DNA of 64,000 nt from Hippopus hippopus (taxonomy: Eukaryota; Mollusca; Bivalvia; Cardiida; Cardiidae): the NCBI GenBank assembly GCA_946811185.2, contig OX328109.1, positions 40,780,129 to 40,844,128 on the forward strand, given 5' to 3'. Of this stretch, positions 50,661 through 62,640 are shown piece after piece. Numbering within the stretch: the stretch's first letter is position 1; every line of letters begins with the position of its first letter. The notes below the pieces were generated by a model. That model saw only the letters and a list, made by a program, of their open reading frames with translations, was not told the DNA's origin and ran no database searches. The position numbers were made by a program, and so were the translations under genes.

Positions 50661-52006
50661 ATATTTCTGTCTCAGCATCTTGAACCAGTTCATAGTCCAG
50701 GAGATGTGCAAAAATTGAACTTTCTTTTCCAGCAGTAAAACGAGCTATCACTTTCAAGGTCACTGCAGCGTTTCCTGTTGGAATATTTCCTTCCCACGTG
50801 AAACCTAACTTGCGTTTCAAATGATGCCAGAGATCACCAATCACAACAAAAACTTCTGAGGCACCTGGGATATCAAATCGGAAAGTGTATCGCTTATTGG
50901 TCATCAAATCACCCGAGACAGGCTCGTGCAAAGTGCATCGCTGCCATCGGTGGTAAGTTTTTGGAAATGGCACTACTGCTGGGTTGGGTTCCTGGCAAAT
51001 AATGAGATATCTGTATGCACAATCATAGTTGTCGTCCTCGCCTTCTGTGGCGTAGAGAGAAAATATGTAGGAACCTTCTTTTGGGCACCGAATCATGTAC
51101 GTTGATCCCATTTCATTTCTTGATTTTAAAAACACATATCTGTCTATTTCATTAACAGCGCCCTCTGTTGTGTCATAGTACTGAAATGTGTGAGTGACCT
51201 TCACATCTTTACCCATTTTAAACACAATGTCTAGATAGTCACTCTCGGATACAATAAGTGGGTCTAGCTGGTTCTCCGCAACAATTCCCAGCTTCTCCAT
51301 AATTGGTGTGGGACCAAAGAATGGAACAGGTGGATAGGGCGGGGCTGCTGCCCCCATGTTTTGTGTACAGTTTATCATAAAGGAGCAAGCGCTTTCCAGA
51401 CAATCGCTGTGCCAGTAGTCACCTGTATAGACAGAGAAGTAGTACAGTCCTGGTCGCGGAAGACTGACAGTAAATATAGCCTCGTTTTTCACATAACGGA
51501 GTAAAGTCCGTCCATCTAGATTACTTGTACTCATGGATTTATCATAAGGTTCTAACAAACACCCAAACCCCAACACTTTGGGTGTAATTATACGGAAGTC
51601 CACCAGTCCTGTGTCTGTGATAACATTTGCACCATAATTGGAATAAAACTGTAATCCATAATTAAAAAACGGCGACTTTACGACAGGTAAATTGAGAAAC
51701 TCTGAAAATGGTAAAGGAATTTCTAACAGTTGCCACGCTGATTCGTCCGGATAATGTTGATAGATGTATTCTTCTGGATCGGAGAGGAAATAAAACTCGT
51801 CATATTTGTGAAATATCTCTGGTAGCTCATCCTTAAGCCCCGTCACCTGACGTGCAGCCCACGTGCAATTGACAAGACGCCAACTTCCGTCAACAGCAAC
51901 TGCTGTCCATGAGTTTCTGAACATGTTTCCAGAAATATTCATTCCTGGTTTGTATCCAGTTCCTTTTGAATAACCAAGAATGATTTCACAGTGTAAACCT
52001 GCGTAG
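50659..52006 (-). CDS. Hillarin-like exon 6 (large terminal exon)
   Basis: Begins with the last base of the Ser codon in LC-SYAGLHC and runs 448 further codons to TAA at 50661-50659. Contains GYSKGTGYKPG, the NSW and NCTW motifs, then repeated beta-rich KY-type modules (for example SLPRPGLYYFSVYTGDYW, CPKEGSYIFSLYATEG). Confidence 0.95.
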
Positions 52007-55000
52007 CTGAAATGTAAGGTCATTCATGTATAACATTATCTGCTAGTTTATGTTTTTTGGTTTTCAAATGTATTCCCGTCATATCTTGCTAATAAAAAAA
52101 CACCTATCTGTGGCTTTTCATTTCTTGATACATCTATTGGCAACATCCTTTCCAACCACTGACTGCTTTCCAACACAAAAATAATCGTAACAATGTTCAG
52201 CACTGAGAGAACAATGCATTCTATCACAATGACTATTAAGAATCCTAGAAAGGAGCTTGCTTTTGCTGAGATTCAAACTGAGTTAACCATTTACTGAACA
52301 GTCCCGTGTTTTAATGACCCTAAGGAAGAAGGCTTTTGAAAACATTGTGGGAAAAGGAGAAAATGCTGGTAATCAGCATTTTCTCCTTTTTCCACAATGT
52401 TTTCCACACTTTCAGAGACAATGTTCATCATTTGAGCCATATTTAATTTGTCGTCTGCAGCTGCTTTGAATTTGGATGAGTCTAAAATTGTGCAAGGGCT
52501 CTGTTAACATTATTCATTGATTGATAAATGAAATGAACACTTCTGCAAAAACCAGAAGTTCCAGTGGTCCAAAGTGGCATCATGAATTTTATTGTAAAAA
52601 TTTTATTTCCTTACAAATACTTATGTATTGTGCATACTTATTAGAATCCTCTAGACAAGACAATTCTAATAAACACCAAAAAGATTAAACCATCAGCCTT
52701 GTAGCCATAAGGTCCCGAGTTTGATACCCAGCAGCAGGTGTCAACTTTGGGATTGATCACTGGCCCACACAATTGGCGAAAGTACTGGTGTAGTTCCCAG
52801 GAAGCAGAATCGAGAGAGATTAGAATAGATTGTACGAACTTGTTTCTCAATCGATGTAAAATAAATATGCTTAAACTAAAAAGATTTGTTTTAGTGGATA
52901 ACTAGAAATGTATCACTGACATGGATGCATCTGCACTGCGAACTTGACCTTTGAGGTGGTGACAGGGTTGTTGCACATTACACATTACCTATCCATAGTG
53001 ATCATATGTGCCAAATTATTTCAGAAAAAGACCATGCACCTGGAAGCTATTGGCCATACACAACCCAAGATTTATTCAATTCACAATTTTACATCTTGTG
53101 GTAGGTAGTTTTATAATTCTTTTCACAAGAGTTCCTCTCAAAATATTGAAGAGAATAAACCAATTCTGTGCATTCTGACCTTGAGCCACAGTCAATAATC
53201 CCCTTTATGTTGGCATTTGTAGGCTTGGAGTTATGAGCAAAACTCACTTGTGTCATCTTGTTTTAAAAAACTCTTTACTAAATGACAAATTCCAGACTCT
53301 TTCAAATTGAAAGCATCGTGCAGACAACAAATTAAAAAGTGTTATAAATGAACTGAAGTTCTTTGACAGTATAGAAAACATGATGGGAAAAGGAGAAAAT
53401 GCCGGTTACCAGGATTCTCCTTTTCCTACAGTGTTTTCAAAAGCCTTTTCCTTCAGAGTTGCTAAAACTTGTGATTGTATGGTAAAGGCTTAAGTGTGTT
53501 TTCTTACCTGCACAATCGTTTAAACAGCTGATGATGTGTCTCTCTACCACTTTTTACACCTTTCAGAAGTGAGTGGGCGGAGTTTGCCCTCATAATATCT
53601 GTGGCTGTGCTTTTGTTAAAATCTTTTGCTATCAACCATCGAAAAATGGCCCTGTAACAATATTTTTCACAATGAACATGAGCCATGCTCTGTGAAAAGG
53701 GGGTTTAATGCATCTTCAAAAAGTTCCAATCAATGTCTGCCTGTATGGTCTGCACAGGCTGACAGGAGTCAAAACTTCTAGCCATTTGTAAGTTTTCTGT
53801 GTGTCAAAGGACCACTCTACCTCATGATTCAGTCTGTTATTGTGTGATTACTTTCTTGGAGTAACACATCGCGGAGATGCATGTCAGAGAATAGCCCATA
53901 TTTGTTTATCCTTTACCACTTCATAGACAAACCTGTGCTTTTACAACCCTGAGAAAGGCAGCTTTTGAAAACAATCTGCAAGGAGGAGGAGGAGGAAATC
54001 CTGGTAACCAACATTTTGTTCTTAATCAAAGACAAGTTCCATCATTTGAGCTAAAGTTATTGTGTCATCTGCAAATACCATGCATAAAGATGAGTCCAAA
54101 GTTTTTTCATCTGGTAAACATTTAACTCTTTACCACACAATCCCAACTTTTAACGACCCTGAGAAAGAAGCCTTCAGAAAAAATTGTGGGAAAAGGAGAA
54201 AATGCTGGTAACCAGCATTTTCTCCTTTTCCCACAATATTTTCTACCCTATCAGTCAGAAATCATCATATTACCAAGATTTAATTTGTTGTCTGCAGATG
54301 TTTTGTATTTGGTCCAGTCCAAAAATTTGTCGTTTGGTATAGAGTTAACCCTTAACCAGACAAGAAATATTTAGACTTGTCTAAATTGAAAGAATTTCTG
54401 ACGGCAAATTAAATGTTGTTCAAATGAATGATCTGTCTCTAAAAGAGTAGAAAACATTGTGGGAAAAGGAGAAAATGCTGGTAACCAGCATTTTTCTCCT
54501 TTTCCCACAATGTTTTCAAAAGCTCTTTTCGTCATTGTCAATAAAACTATGGATTGTGTGGAAAAGGGTTAATTGACATACATCGTGTATATACAATGTA
54601 AAATTGTCATAAATTATTTTCTGCAATGTTCTTTATCTTTTGTCTTTTCCAATGGTGTTTAACATGTTTTCAACAGTATTTCAGTTCCAGTAACAGAAAC
54701 AGCTCACTTATTCATGAGTTTCCCTAGAGCAGGACATGTTATTAAAATCATTTTGCCTGGAGACACTTCCTTTTCCAGCAATGTTTTCTACTCTTTCAAA
54801 GACAAATCTTGTTAAAGTCCATCATTTTAGCAACAGTCAAATTGTCAGCAAGTGCTTTCAATTTTGGCTAGTCTAAAGTTGTCAGATGATGAAAAATTAG
54901 TTCTTTACTTCGTGACAACATTTCAGACCAATTGAAAACAGAGGCCTCTGCAGATAACGAATTAAGTCTGGCTCAAATAAAAGGAATTGTTTTTTAAGGG

Positions 55001-58000
55001 TTAGAAAACATTGTGAGAAAATGAGAAAATGCTGTTTATCAGCATTTTCTCCTTTTTCCACCATGTTTTCAAAAGGTGTCTTCTTCAGGGTCGATAAAAC
55101 TTCTACAGGGTCGATAAAACTTGTGATTATGTGGTAAAGCGTCAAACAAACTAACCTAACTTTCTCCAGCTCACTGTTACAGTCTCTAGTTAGGTCTCTC
55201 ACTAGATCTGTGAAAGAACTGTAGTCTCTCTTCGCTAACTGAAAAAGAAACAAAAAATATCTTTAAAAAAGATTGACGGTGTAAATTTGCCTGCGAATTG
55301 GCAAGGGCCCTTAAAATAAACATGTCTGCAATTCTGACCAATCACAAATTTCTTTTCATTCACTTGTCATCATTACCAAAAAGTAGGTCAAAAGCCAGTA
55401 TATACAGCTATGCCCCCCTCCCCCCAGTCTAATACCTGTAACTTCAAGGTGAAGGTTCTAGGTCAAAGATTGATCCCAAGAGAGGCAAAAATTTTCAAGG
55501 TCAGTTATTATTAGTAACTTTACTGAAGGGTAATTGCTAAAAGATAATTATTGGTAGTCACTTTAGTGAAGGGTAAAGCATGAAGCTCAACTACTAGCAG
55601 TCACCTTCCTGAGGGGTAAAGGTTCAAGGTCAAGTACAAGTAGTCACTTTAGTAAAGAGTCAAGGTCAACTACTAGTAGTCATTTTACTGAAGGGTAAAA
55701 GTTTAAGGTCAAATAATGGTAGTCACTTTTCTGATTCGATAAAGGTTCAAAGTCAAGTACTATTAGTCACTTTACTGAAGGATGAAGGTTCAAGGTCAAA
55801 TATTAGTAGCCACTTTATTTAAGGGTAAAGGTTCAAGGTCAACTACTGGTAGTCACTTAATTGAGTGGTACAGGTTCAAGGTCAAATATTAGTAGTCTCT
55901 TTGATGATCAAATACTTGTAGTCACTTTACTGGAGGGTAGAGGTTCAAGGTCAAGGTTAAAGGTCACTTTACTGAAAGGCAAACATTCAAGGTCAGAAAC
56001 TGGTAGTCAATTTACTGATACTTATAGGTTTAGGGTCAACTACTGGTTATCAATTTAATGAAGGATTAAGGTATAAGGTCAAAGACTTGTAGTCACTTTA
56101 TTGGATGGTAAATACTGGTTCAAATACAGGGTCAAATACTGTTTATCAATTTACTGAAGGATAAAGGTTTAAGGTCAAAGACTTGTAGTCACTTTATTGG
56201 ATGGTAGATACTGGTATTCACTTTAATTATAGGTATAGGTTCAAAGTCAAATACCTATAGTCAGTTAACTGAAGGCTAAAGGTTCAAGGTTAAATACTGG
56301 TAGTAAATTTACTGAAGGTAAAGATTCAAGGTCAAATACTGGTAGTCAGTTTACTGAAGGGAAAAAGGTCAAGGTCAAATGTTTGTGATCACTTTGCTGA
56401 AGGGTAAAGGTTCACGGTCAAACAGTCATTTTAATGACCATTATTTAAGGACAAATACTTGCTGTCACTACTATACTAATGGGTCAAAAATTGGTAGTTA
56501 TTTTCTCTATTGAAGTGTAAAGATTCAATGTCAAATACTGGTGGTCACATCTTTACTGAATGATACAGGTTCAAGGTCAAATGTGTATATACTGAAGGAT
56601 CAACAAGATTTTAAGATTTATAAATGTAGAGTATCACAAATTCAATGTAGTGTTTTTTTTTAATCTACAATTTATACATTTAGCAATTCAATGGTGGGTT
56701 CTTTATGGGTTAATCTGTCAAGCTTTACAAAAGAAATAAAAGAGCCATACTCTGTGAAAAGGGGACTTAAAGCATCTGCAAAACATTTTGCCCAATATCA
56801 GCCTGTGTAGTCCGAGCAGGCTGACACAGGTCAACGTTTTTGCCACATTTAAGTTTTCTGCTTGGTCAAGGACCATTCTACCTCCAGATCCAGTCAACTG
56901 CTAGGCCAAATGGATTTTATGGATCCATAATTATATGATGACTTGCATGTTATAATGCATCATGTGAATGCATTAATTAATCCCCATTTTGCCTGAGCAT
57001 GGCTCATGTATGACTCTCCTGTATAGAATTCTTCCAACTCTCTCTCTCTCTGACCTACCTCGATGGCTCTTCTATCTATCTGCTCAAAGATAACTGGAGA
57101 TTTATATAGTTGAGATTTTTTTGTTTCTGGAGGAAGTACAGCAGGTCTCATCGAATGATCATAGAGGGCACTCCCATCAACTTGGCGATCCTGCATATCA
57201 GAGATATTAATACAAAAATTATTTCTAATCAAATTAGCCTATCTGCACTTGTTTGTTCTAATTGATAAGAGGACCATAAGGTTATTTAATCTTGGTAAGT
57301 ATTTACATATTACTTGTTTTAAATATTCAAACATTTTTCCTGCTGTGCCAATGACCTTAAGATGAGAAATATCACATGAACCAATGATACATATAAATTA
57401 TGAAGTATTTTGGTAATTGGCAGAGTTGGTTTGGAAATTTATCTAATATCAATAATATCAAACAATTTTCACTTTTTTTTGGGGGGGGGGGCGCTGGCCA
57501 TACTCGGGTACCTGTGCCAACAGCAAGAATTAATGGCCCCAAAGATTAATGTACTTGTGGTTAAAAAAATTAATCGGTAAAAAATGACATATAAAACAAA
57601 ATTAACTTAGAAAAAAATATCAACAAACCTTTTCAGCAATTAAGAGTAACATCTCTTGACATTGCCGATCTAACATTCTCGCAGATCGAGCTTTTTCTTC
57701 CGCAGCCACTTTATCCATGGCACCTTTCAGACGATCATCTCGTAACTTGCGGAAGTGATCTTCCAAACGTTCCCTCTCGGCCACAAGGTTTCTCTGACCT
57801 TGACCCATCGGCATGTTCTCAAGACTTGCAATAAGTTCAGCAGCGGCACGATCTCGTTCCGCGTCAAGATTATTGTCCAATCGTTTCATTTCTTTTTCTC
57901 TTTCCTCAGACAGGAAACGCTGCAGACGTTCCTCCTGTTCATGGTGCCGGTTTTCTAAAATCCACTGAGCATCAAATACGCCATTTTTCTCGAAGTCCTG

Positions 58001-59112
58001 CAATACAAAGTTGCGACATATCTTAACTCCTTTACTGTCAATTATATAGCCTAATTAGCTTTAGATCAAGATCAGGCTGCACAGAACATCCAATCTAATC
58101 TTGGATCTACCCCGTCCGCTACCTGATGCTCAATTACAACCAAAATTATTTTAAGGGCAGCTAAAGTCTTCCTTAAGACCTCGATAAAATGGAATTTATT
58201 CAAAAGATTCAATTCACTTCAGTCGGCAGCATGGCAGTTAATCTCACGCCAATGATCAATCAGGGATTAAATGTTAAAATGCCATGTGACCCGGATTTTT
58301 TCTGGGGCGTAAACAGGATTTTAGAACAATTGTGCTTCTCTAATCGAGAATGATATCAAATCAAGAAAAAAATAATGCAATTTCATGCAGTTTTTGCCAG
58401 TTAATTTAATAAAATCACGGTCAATGTAGATTATTAATCTCTGCCCACACTCCATTCCTAGCCGCAAGATATTTGACTGCATGCCGAAATTTCGGTTTCA
58501 TTATTACCCATGAGCTACAAGTCATTTTTCAACCTACTGTGTTCAATTGAAGACTTTGTAACATACAGTCTCGCTATGAAAACAATGAATTTTATGTCAA
58601 AAATTGGAGATTTTGTTAGAAAAAGAAAACTCGTTCGAAAAAATGATTTGTAACATTTTATGAATCAATAGATCCGAAAAATTTGTTCGCAGAACTAATG
58701 AATGCTTCTTACGACAATTTGCGAAATATCCCGAGAGTAAATAGATGAACAGCGACGTAAAGGATCGGGGGTAATCGACTTTGCTTACCTCATAGCTTGT
58801 TAAAACTGGGCGTGGTCTGCTGTAAGCCCCGCCTGTCATGATGCTGTACTCCAGGGTATTGGGCGTCTGTGTCAGCCAGGTGCTTCCATTCAAACTTCGA
58901 GGCGTCACACTGACCATGCTCGACGTCATACTCGTGTCGTGGAGATTCTGTTTCGAGCCCGGGGTAACAGATCCATGGGTACTTCCTTTTGGGCTCCCTC
59001 GTGGGCTGGGTTTTGGGCTGAAGTTCTGTGCAGCTGGCAATGCAGTCTGTTTTGGGCGTCCAGAAGGCTGGAATTTAAAATTCACACGCTTAATTCCTGC
59101 CTTCAACTCCAT
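50659..59112 (-). CDS. Hillarin/kyphoscoliosis-peptidase-like protein with a transglutaminase-like fold, complete gene, six exons
   Basis: Member of the hillarin / C. elegans LTD-1 / KY group, cytoskeleton-associated proteins with a transglutaminase-like domain. Exons on the minus strand: 59112-58789, 57997-57629, 57190-57059, 55238-55156, 53651-53508 and 52006-50659, 2400 nt in total (799 codons plus stop), all in frame. Residues 1-108 are Ser/Pro/Gly-rich and basic; 109-231 form a strongly charged coiled coil; 232-300 form a linker; about 300-410 are transglutaminase-like (VRAIFRWLIA, FKRLCSYAGLHCEIILGYSK, RNSWTAVAVDGSWRLVNCTW); 410-799 are the C-terminal KY-type beta domains. No LIM domain is seen. 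At the triad positions I read K336, N382 and N397 where active members have Cys, His and Asp, so it is probably a pseudoenzyme. Hillarin rather than vertebrate KY is favoured by the LCSYAGLHC motif and the coiled coil. Confidence 0.9.
52040..52282 (-). repeat. tRNA-derived SINE body, head lost
   Basis: Shares the middle (CCAACCACTGACTGCTTTCC; GAGAGAACAATGCATTCTAT) with 12592; the tRNA head is replaced by a family A MITE. Confidence 0.55.
52283..52506 (+). mobile_element. Family A MITE
   Basis: TTAA both ends; placed at the truncated end of a SINE (52040-52282). Confidence 0.75.
52670..52865 (+). repeat. tRNA-like SINE fragment
   Basis: CCATCAGCCTTGTAGCCATA and CCCGAGTTTGATACCCAGC; short body. 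Confidence 0.45.
53263..53493 (-). mobile_element. Family A MITE beside hillarin exon 5
   Basis: TTAA both ends; 8 bp from the splice donor of exon 5. Confidence 0.8.
53508..53651 (-). CDS. Hillarin-like exon 5 (start of transglutaminase-like fold)
   Basis: RAIFRWLIAKDFNKS ... LLKGVKSGRETHHQLFKRLC. The KGV-K-SG stretch is where active relatives have KGVC-G. Phase 2 at the end; a family A MITE ends 14 bp beyond the exon edge, in the intron. Confidence 0.9.
53680..53900 (-). mobile_element. Family B element, reversed
   Basis: GAGCCATGCTCTGTGAAAAG start; the far end is diverged. Confidence 0.65.
53905..54572. mobile_element. Three abutting family A MITEs
   Basis: 53905-54125 (forward), 54122-54348 (forward, near-consensus) and 54345-54572 (reverse, near-consensus), each pair sharing one TTAA. 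Confidence 0.8.
54896..55145 (-). mobile_element. Family A MITE
   Basis: Core GCTGTTTATCAGC; includes a small tandem copy of CAGGGTCGATAAAACTT. Confidence 0.7.
55156..55238 (-). CDS. Hillarin-like exon 4
   Basis: LAKRDYSSFTDLVRDLTRDC then NSELEKV. The donor at GTTAGT, rather than the GTTAGG five bases earlier, gives phase 2 and joins cleanly to RAIFRW in exon 5. Confidence 0.85.
55440..56600. repeat. Degenerate 43-bp tandem array rich in TCAAGGTCA
   Basis: Unit approximates AGGGTAAAGGTTCAAGGTCA then AATACTGGTAGTCACTTTACTGA; about 25 diverged copies. Lies in the hillarin intron between exons 3 and 4. Confidence 0.85.
56741..57005 (-). mobile_element. Family B element, reversed
   Basis: AGAGCCATACTCTGTGAAAA to GCCTGAGCATGGCTCA; ends about 50 bp from hillarin exon 3. 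Confidence 0.75.
57059..57190 (-). CDS. Hillarin-like exon 3
   Basis: Forty-four codons, DRQVDGSALYDHSMRP... to QIDRRAIE, between acceptor ATGCAG and donor GTAGGT. The frame stays open past the donor, but that tail runs into family B sequence. Confidence 0.85.
57629..57997 (-). CDS. Hillarin-like exon 2 (coiled coil)
   Basis: 123 codons, almost wholly charged heptad-like sequence (RLQRFLSEEREKEMKRLDNN, ERERLEDHFRKLRDDRLKGA). Acceptor TTGCAG, donor GTTTGT. Confidence 0.92.
58789..59112 (-). CDS. Hillarin-like exon 1
   Basis: 108 codons from ATG at 59112, low complexity (Ser, Pro, Gly, Thr) with repeated PSPRGSPKG-type motifs, donor GTAAGC. GC content and codon use are clearly higher than in the surrounding repeats. 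Confidence 0.85.
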
Positions 59113-59248
59113 TTTCCATACTTATTTAACAACCTCACGCAGGTATTTATACAGGTAACATACAACTAAATACTATAAAAGCTCCTCGTATAGTTACACA
59201 GAAACAGATATTGCTACAAAAAAAACCAAAAATGTTTCACATTTCGAT

Positions 59249-59473
59249 TTAATCCTTTCAAAAACGATCCCGTGTATTAAGGACCTTGAAGAAGAAGACC
59301 ATTGAAAACATTGATGGAAAAAGGAGAAAATGCTGGTTGCCAGCATTTTCTCCTTTTTCCACAATATTGTTAGTTCTACTATAGACAATTCTTATCATCT
59401 TAGCCATTTGTATTTGTGATCCCAATTGCATCCAATTTGGACTAGTCTAAAACTGTCACCAGTTAGAGTTTAA
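59249..59473 (+). mobile_element. Family A MITE upstream of hillarin
   Basis: Full hairpin, core GCTGGTTGCCAGC, about 140 bp upstream of the start codon. Confidence 0.7.
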
Positions 59474-59910
59474 GGTATAATTTTACAGCAATACGTAAAG
59501 CGAACGAAATGACTTTTGCCTGTTGGCTCGTCTTTCACACAAAAAATAATACAAAATGTTACAGAAAAAAAATGCAATCACTTATAAATTTGTGAATGAA
59601 CATTTCTGTTTTTGTTTTTTTAACGAAGAAAATAAGACGTTTCTTCATTAAGAGGGAAAAATAAAGGAGAAAAGTTCGCAAGTTAATGAAGAAAACTGTA
59701 CGGTTTGATAAATTGTCCCGTGGGCCTACTCTCATTGTTTATGTGATAGGTAATTAATGATGCCCTTCCTACGTAAGTCGTATTCGGATGTCCAACATAG
59801 ACTTAGTCCGTAACCTACTAAATAAGTGAAATGAAACTTTCAAGCCGATAGCAAGAAGCCCAAGTTTTGCTTTTTCAAAGATATTTTGGGAAAAAAATAT
59901 CTCCTTATCG

Positions 59911-59975
59911 GGCAGTGTAGATCAAAGATCAGACTGCACGTTCTGTGCAGTCTGATCTTGATCAACACTGCCCGC
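59911..59975. repeat. Family C palindrome
   Basis: Best-preserved copy: CAGACTGCACGTTCTGTGCA centre, arms over 25 bp each. Confidence 0.8.
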
Positions 59976-60003
59976 AAAAGGTCCTTGAGTCGCGCTTATT
60001 ATG

Positions 60004-60262
60004 AGTCTATGAAAATGTGGTTTAATGCATCTGCAAAAAGATTCGACATTTGTGAGCCTGCGCGGACTACGCAGGCTCACAAGCGCGGACTGCGCAGGCT
60101 CACAAAGGTCTGTACTTTTTGCATTTGGTAATTTTTTTTTCGTGTCAAAGGGCTATTCAGCCTCCTAAATTCTTTTTTTTTTTTCCCGAACAAGATGCCA
60201 CAACTTGCTTGGTATAATGCATTATGAAGATGCATTAAATCGGGAGCCGTTTTCCCAAAGCG
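60004..60262 (-). mobile_element. Family B element, diverged
   Basis: Contains a doubled inner palindrome (GCCTGCGCGGACTACGCAGG then GCGCGGACTGCGCAGGC). Confidence 0.55.
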
Positions 60263-61193
60263 CCGTTCATATCATTATGTTTACAATGATCAAAAGGATT
60301 ACTCCAAAACAGCCCATTTAATGACATTATATACGCAAGTAGAAAATTGCTTGTGAAAAAGTTATGGACAGACTCATAGAGGAGCTTAAATAAACGGACG
60401 AACGAACGAACAAACAACCAAACAAAATGCATAGGCAGTAACTGCGCTGAACATGATGGGATATAGGTCCCATGGTAGCTGATCGTTGCGCATCACTAGG
60501 ATGACGTTTCCTACTGTATTTATGTAAACAACAGCGGCCCTGGAAGGAACGTATTCAAAACTTAAAGACTCTTCCGAAGGTATTATGTTTAATTACTTGT
60601 TTCAATTTCTTTTTCACATGGGGATTTAAATGTTAGATTTGTGTTTGTAATAAAGTTTTTTAACTTTAGAGATTTATCATCGCTGTCTTTTAAGTCGTTT
60701 TATTTTCAGAAAGGTTGTACATGGGTGTAATCAAATGTTTTAGAGTAGAGTCCCGCGATGAGCTGGGCCAAGGATCAGAACTGCCATGACCTTGGCGGTA
60801 TAACCAGACAGGTCTCGAGGAAGTAATCTACGATAGCGATTAATTATTTACTAATTTTCCCTATGTCCAGTACACTGCTATTGGTTTCCTTGCACTTTGA
60901 TCCATTCTATTTTAAGTATTTTAATCAAGAATGTATGTGAGCCGATGGTGTGCCGATGGGTGATCCCCGACACGTAAACCGAACGAAAACGTGGGTAGCA
61001 TTACAAGATATTAATAGTTTCCTGGCACAAGCAGATCGCAAACAAATTCATCAGCCATCATGAATATAAAGGTTTGTAACCACGGTTTGAGGTCTGTCTG
61101 TGTCAGAAGAAAATATAAAAAAAAAAAAATCAGTTATTGAAATAGTTGAAAGAAATTGATAAAACATGAACAATTTAAATTATCAATAAATTA

Positions 61194-61370
61194 AATGTTT
61201 AAATGTGTTTTTGATACGGTAGAAAACATTGTGTGAAAAGGAGAAAATGCTGGTAACAATTGTGTTAAAAGGAGAAAATCCTGGATACCAGCATTTTCTC
61301 CTTTTCCCACAGTGTTTTTCAAAGGCTTCTTCCACAGGGTCGTTAAAACCCGGGATTGTTTGGCTCTAAT
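61194..61370 (-). mobile_element. Family A MITE with repeated arm
   Basis: The arm AAAAGGAGAAAAT occurs twice before the return arm, so one arm is duplicated. Confidence 0.65.
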
Positions 61371-61446
61371 GACATCCGTCTTTAGAATTCGGGACCAGGG
61401 TACAGCTTTACGTCTTGTGCCGTTTTCACGAGCCATTCTGATAAAA

Positions 61447-61657
61447 ACTAGAACTTGTTTTTCTACAAAAAAACAGATGTCTCCCCCTTTTTTGGTGGCA
61501 GAAGGATTGATATGTCACCAAGGCAATCTCAAACTGAAATAATGGTAATTTTTCTCTAACGGTTTTCGGACAGACGGACGGATGGACAGACGGACAGAGG
61601 ACGGACGCACGGGGAAAAACAATATGTCTCCCGACCCTGACGGGGGGAGACATAATT
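61447..61657 (+). mobile_element. Pearl/Helentron-like element, array-less copy
   Basis: Shares the 5' end (AACTAGAACTTGTTTTTCTA) and the 3' hairpin (GTCTCCCGACCCTGACGG) with the element at 15654, but the tandem units are absent: the text jumps from CTAACGGTTTTCG to the microsatellite. Confidence 0.75.
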
Positions 61658-62451
61658 TAAAATTCCTACACTAGCTATTTAATGACTAACACTTTCTACC
61701 CTATCAAAAACACATTTAAACATATGAGTCATATTTCATTTGTCGTCTGGAAATGCTTTCGAATTTTGTTGTCTGGTAAAGAATTAAAAGCTCTCGTTTG
61801 ACTATATCTACCCTAATGAAAATGATTGATGGCGCGTGCAGCGAATTAAAATCAGCACCGTTTGTAAACAATGAGTCTGGGGCCCTGACAGCAGCATGAA
61901 CCGCTCCCTCGTACCGCCTCGCGCTCCTTCAATCAGGACACCTGCGAACATTTTATGTTTATTTCTTTACTCACACGATATCAGTCTTTTAACCGTTTAC
62001 GCCATAAAAACATTTTCCGGTTTTTGATACCTGGCGAATGAATTGTGAAAATGTTGTGACAAATGTAGATGCACATGATTAAAAATTCTTCATTTGCCGC
62101 AATATTATCGTAATTTTTTCTTCAATTAATGTACATGATTTTTTATTCTCTTGGAAAAGTTTCAGACATTTTCTTGTTACTCTTGTTTTCGTTGTGAACA
62201 AATCTGAAAATATTCTGACAATTTATAGCAATTGATAATACACACAATTTCTCCATAAGTGACTGCTTTTTCATGAATTTCTACTCAAGCAAGAGAAACC
62301 CTCGTTAGTTTGTACAAAATAACAAATTGGAGCTTCTTTCTTTCAGACCGAAACTTACTAATAATGAAAAGGATAGGCTGAATTCAACACGAACAAAACG
62401 CTTGACACGTCAACAGCAACGATGGAATGTATTAGAGTTTAAACGTTCTAT

Positions 62452-62640
62452 CTAACCCTTTATCAAATAATCCCGCGTTTTTAGGACCCCGATGAAAAGA
62501 GCTAATGAAAACATTGTAGAAAAAGGAGAAAATGCTGATAGGCAGCATTTTCTCCTTTTCCCACAATGTTTTCTGCCCTTCAAAGGATAAATGCCATTAT
62601 TTGAGGCACGGTTAATTTGTCCTCAGCAAACGCTCATTTC
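62452..62640 (+). mobile_element. Family A MITE, right end lost
   Basis: CTAACCCTTTATCAAATAAT start, full hairpin. Confidence 0.7.

Noticed and set aside
55161..55166. Hillarin exon 4 ending at the first GTTAGG donor
   Set aside because: That choice gives phase 0 and breaks the frame into exon 5; the GTTAGT five bases on restores VRAIFRW.
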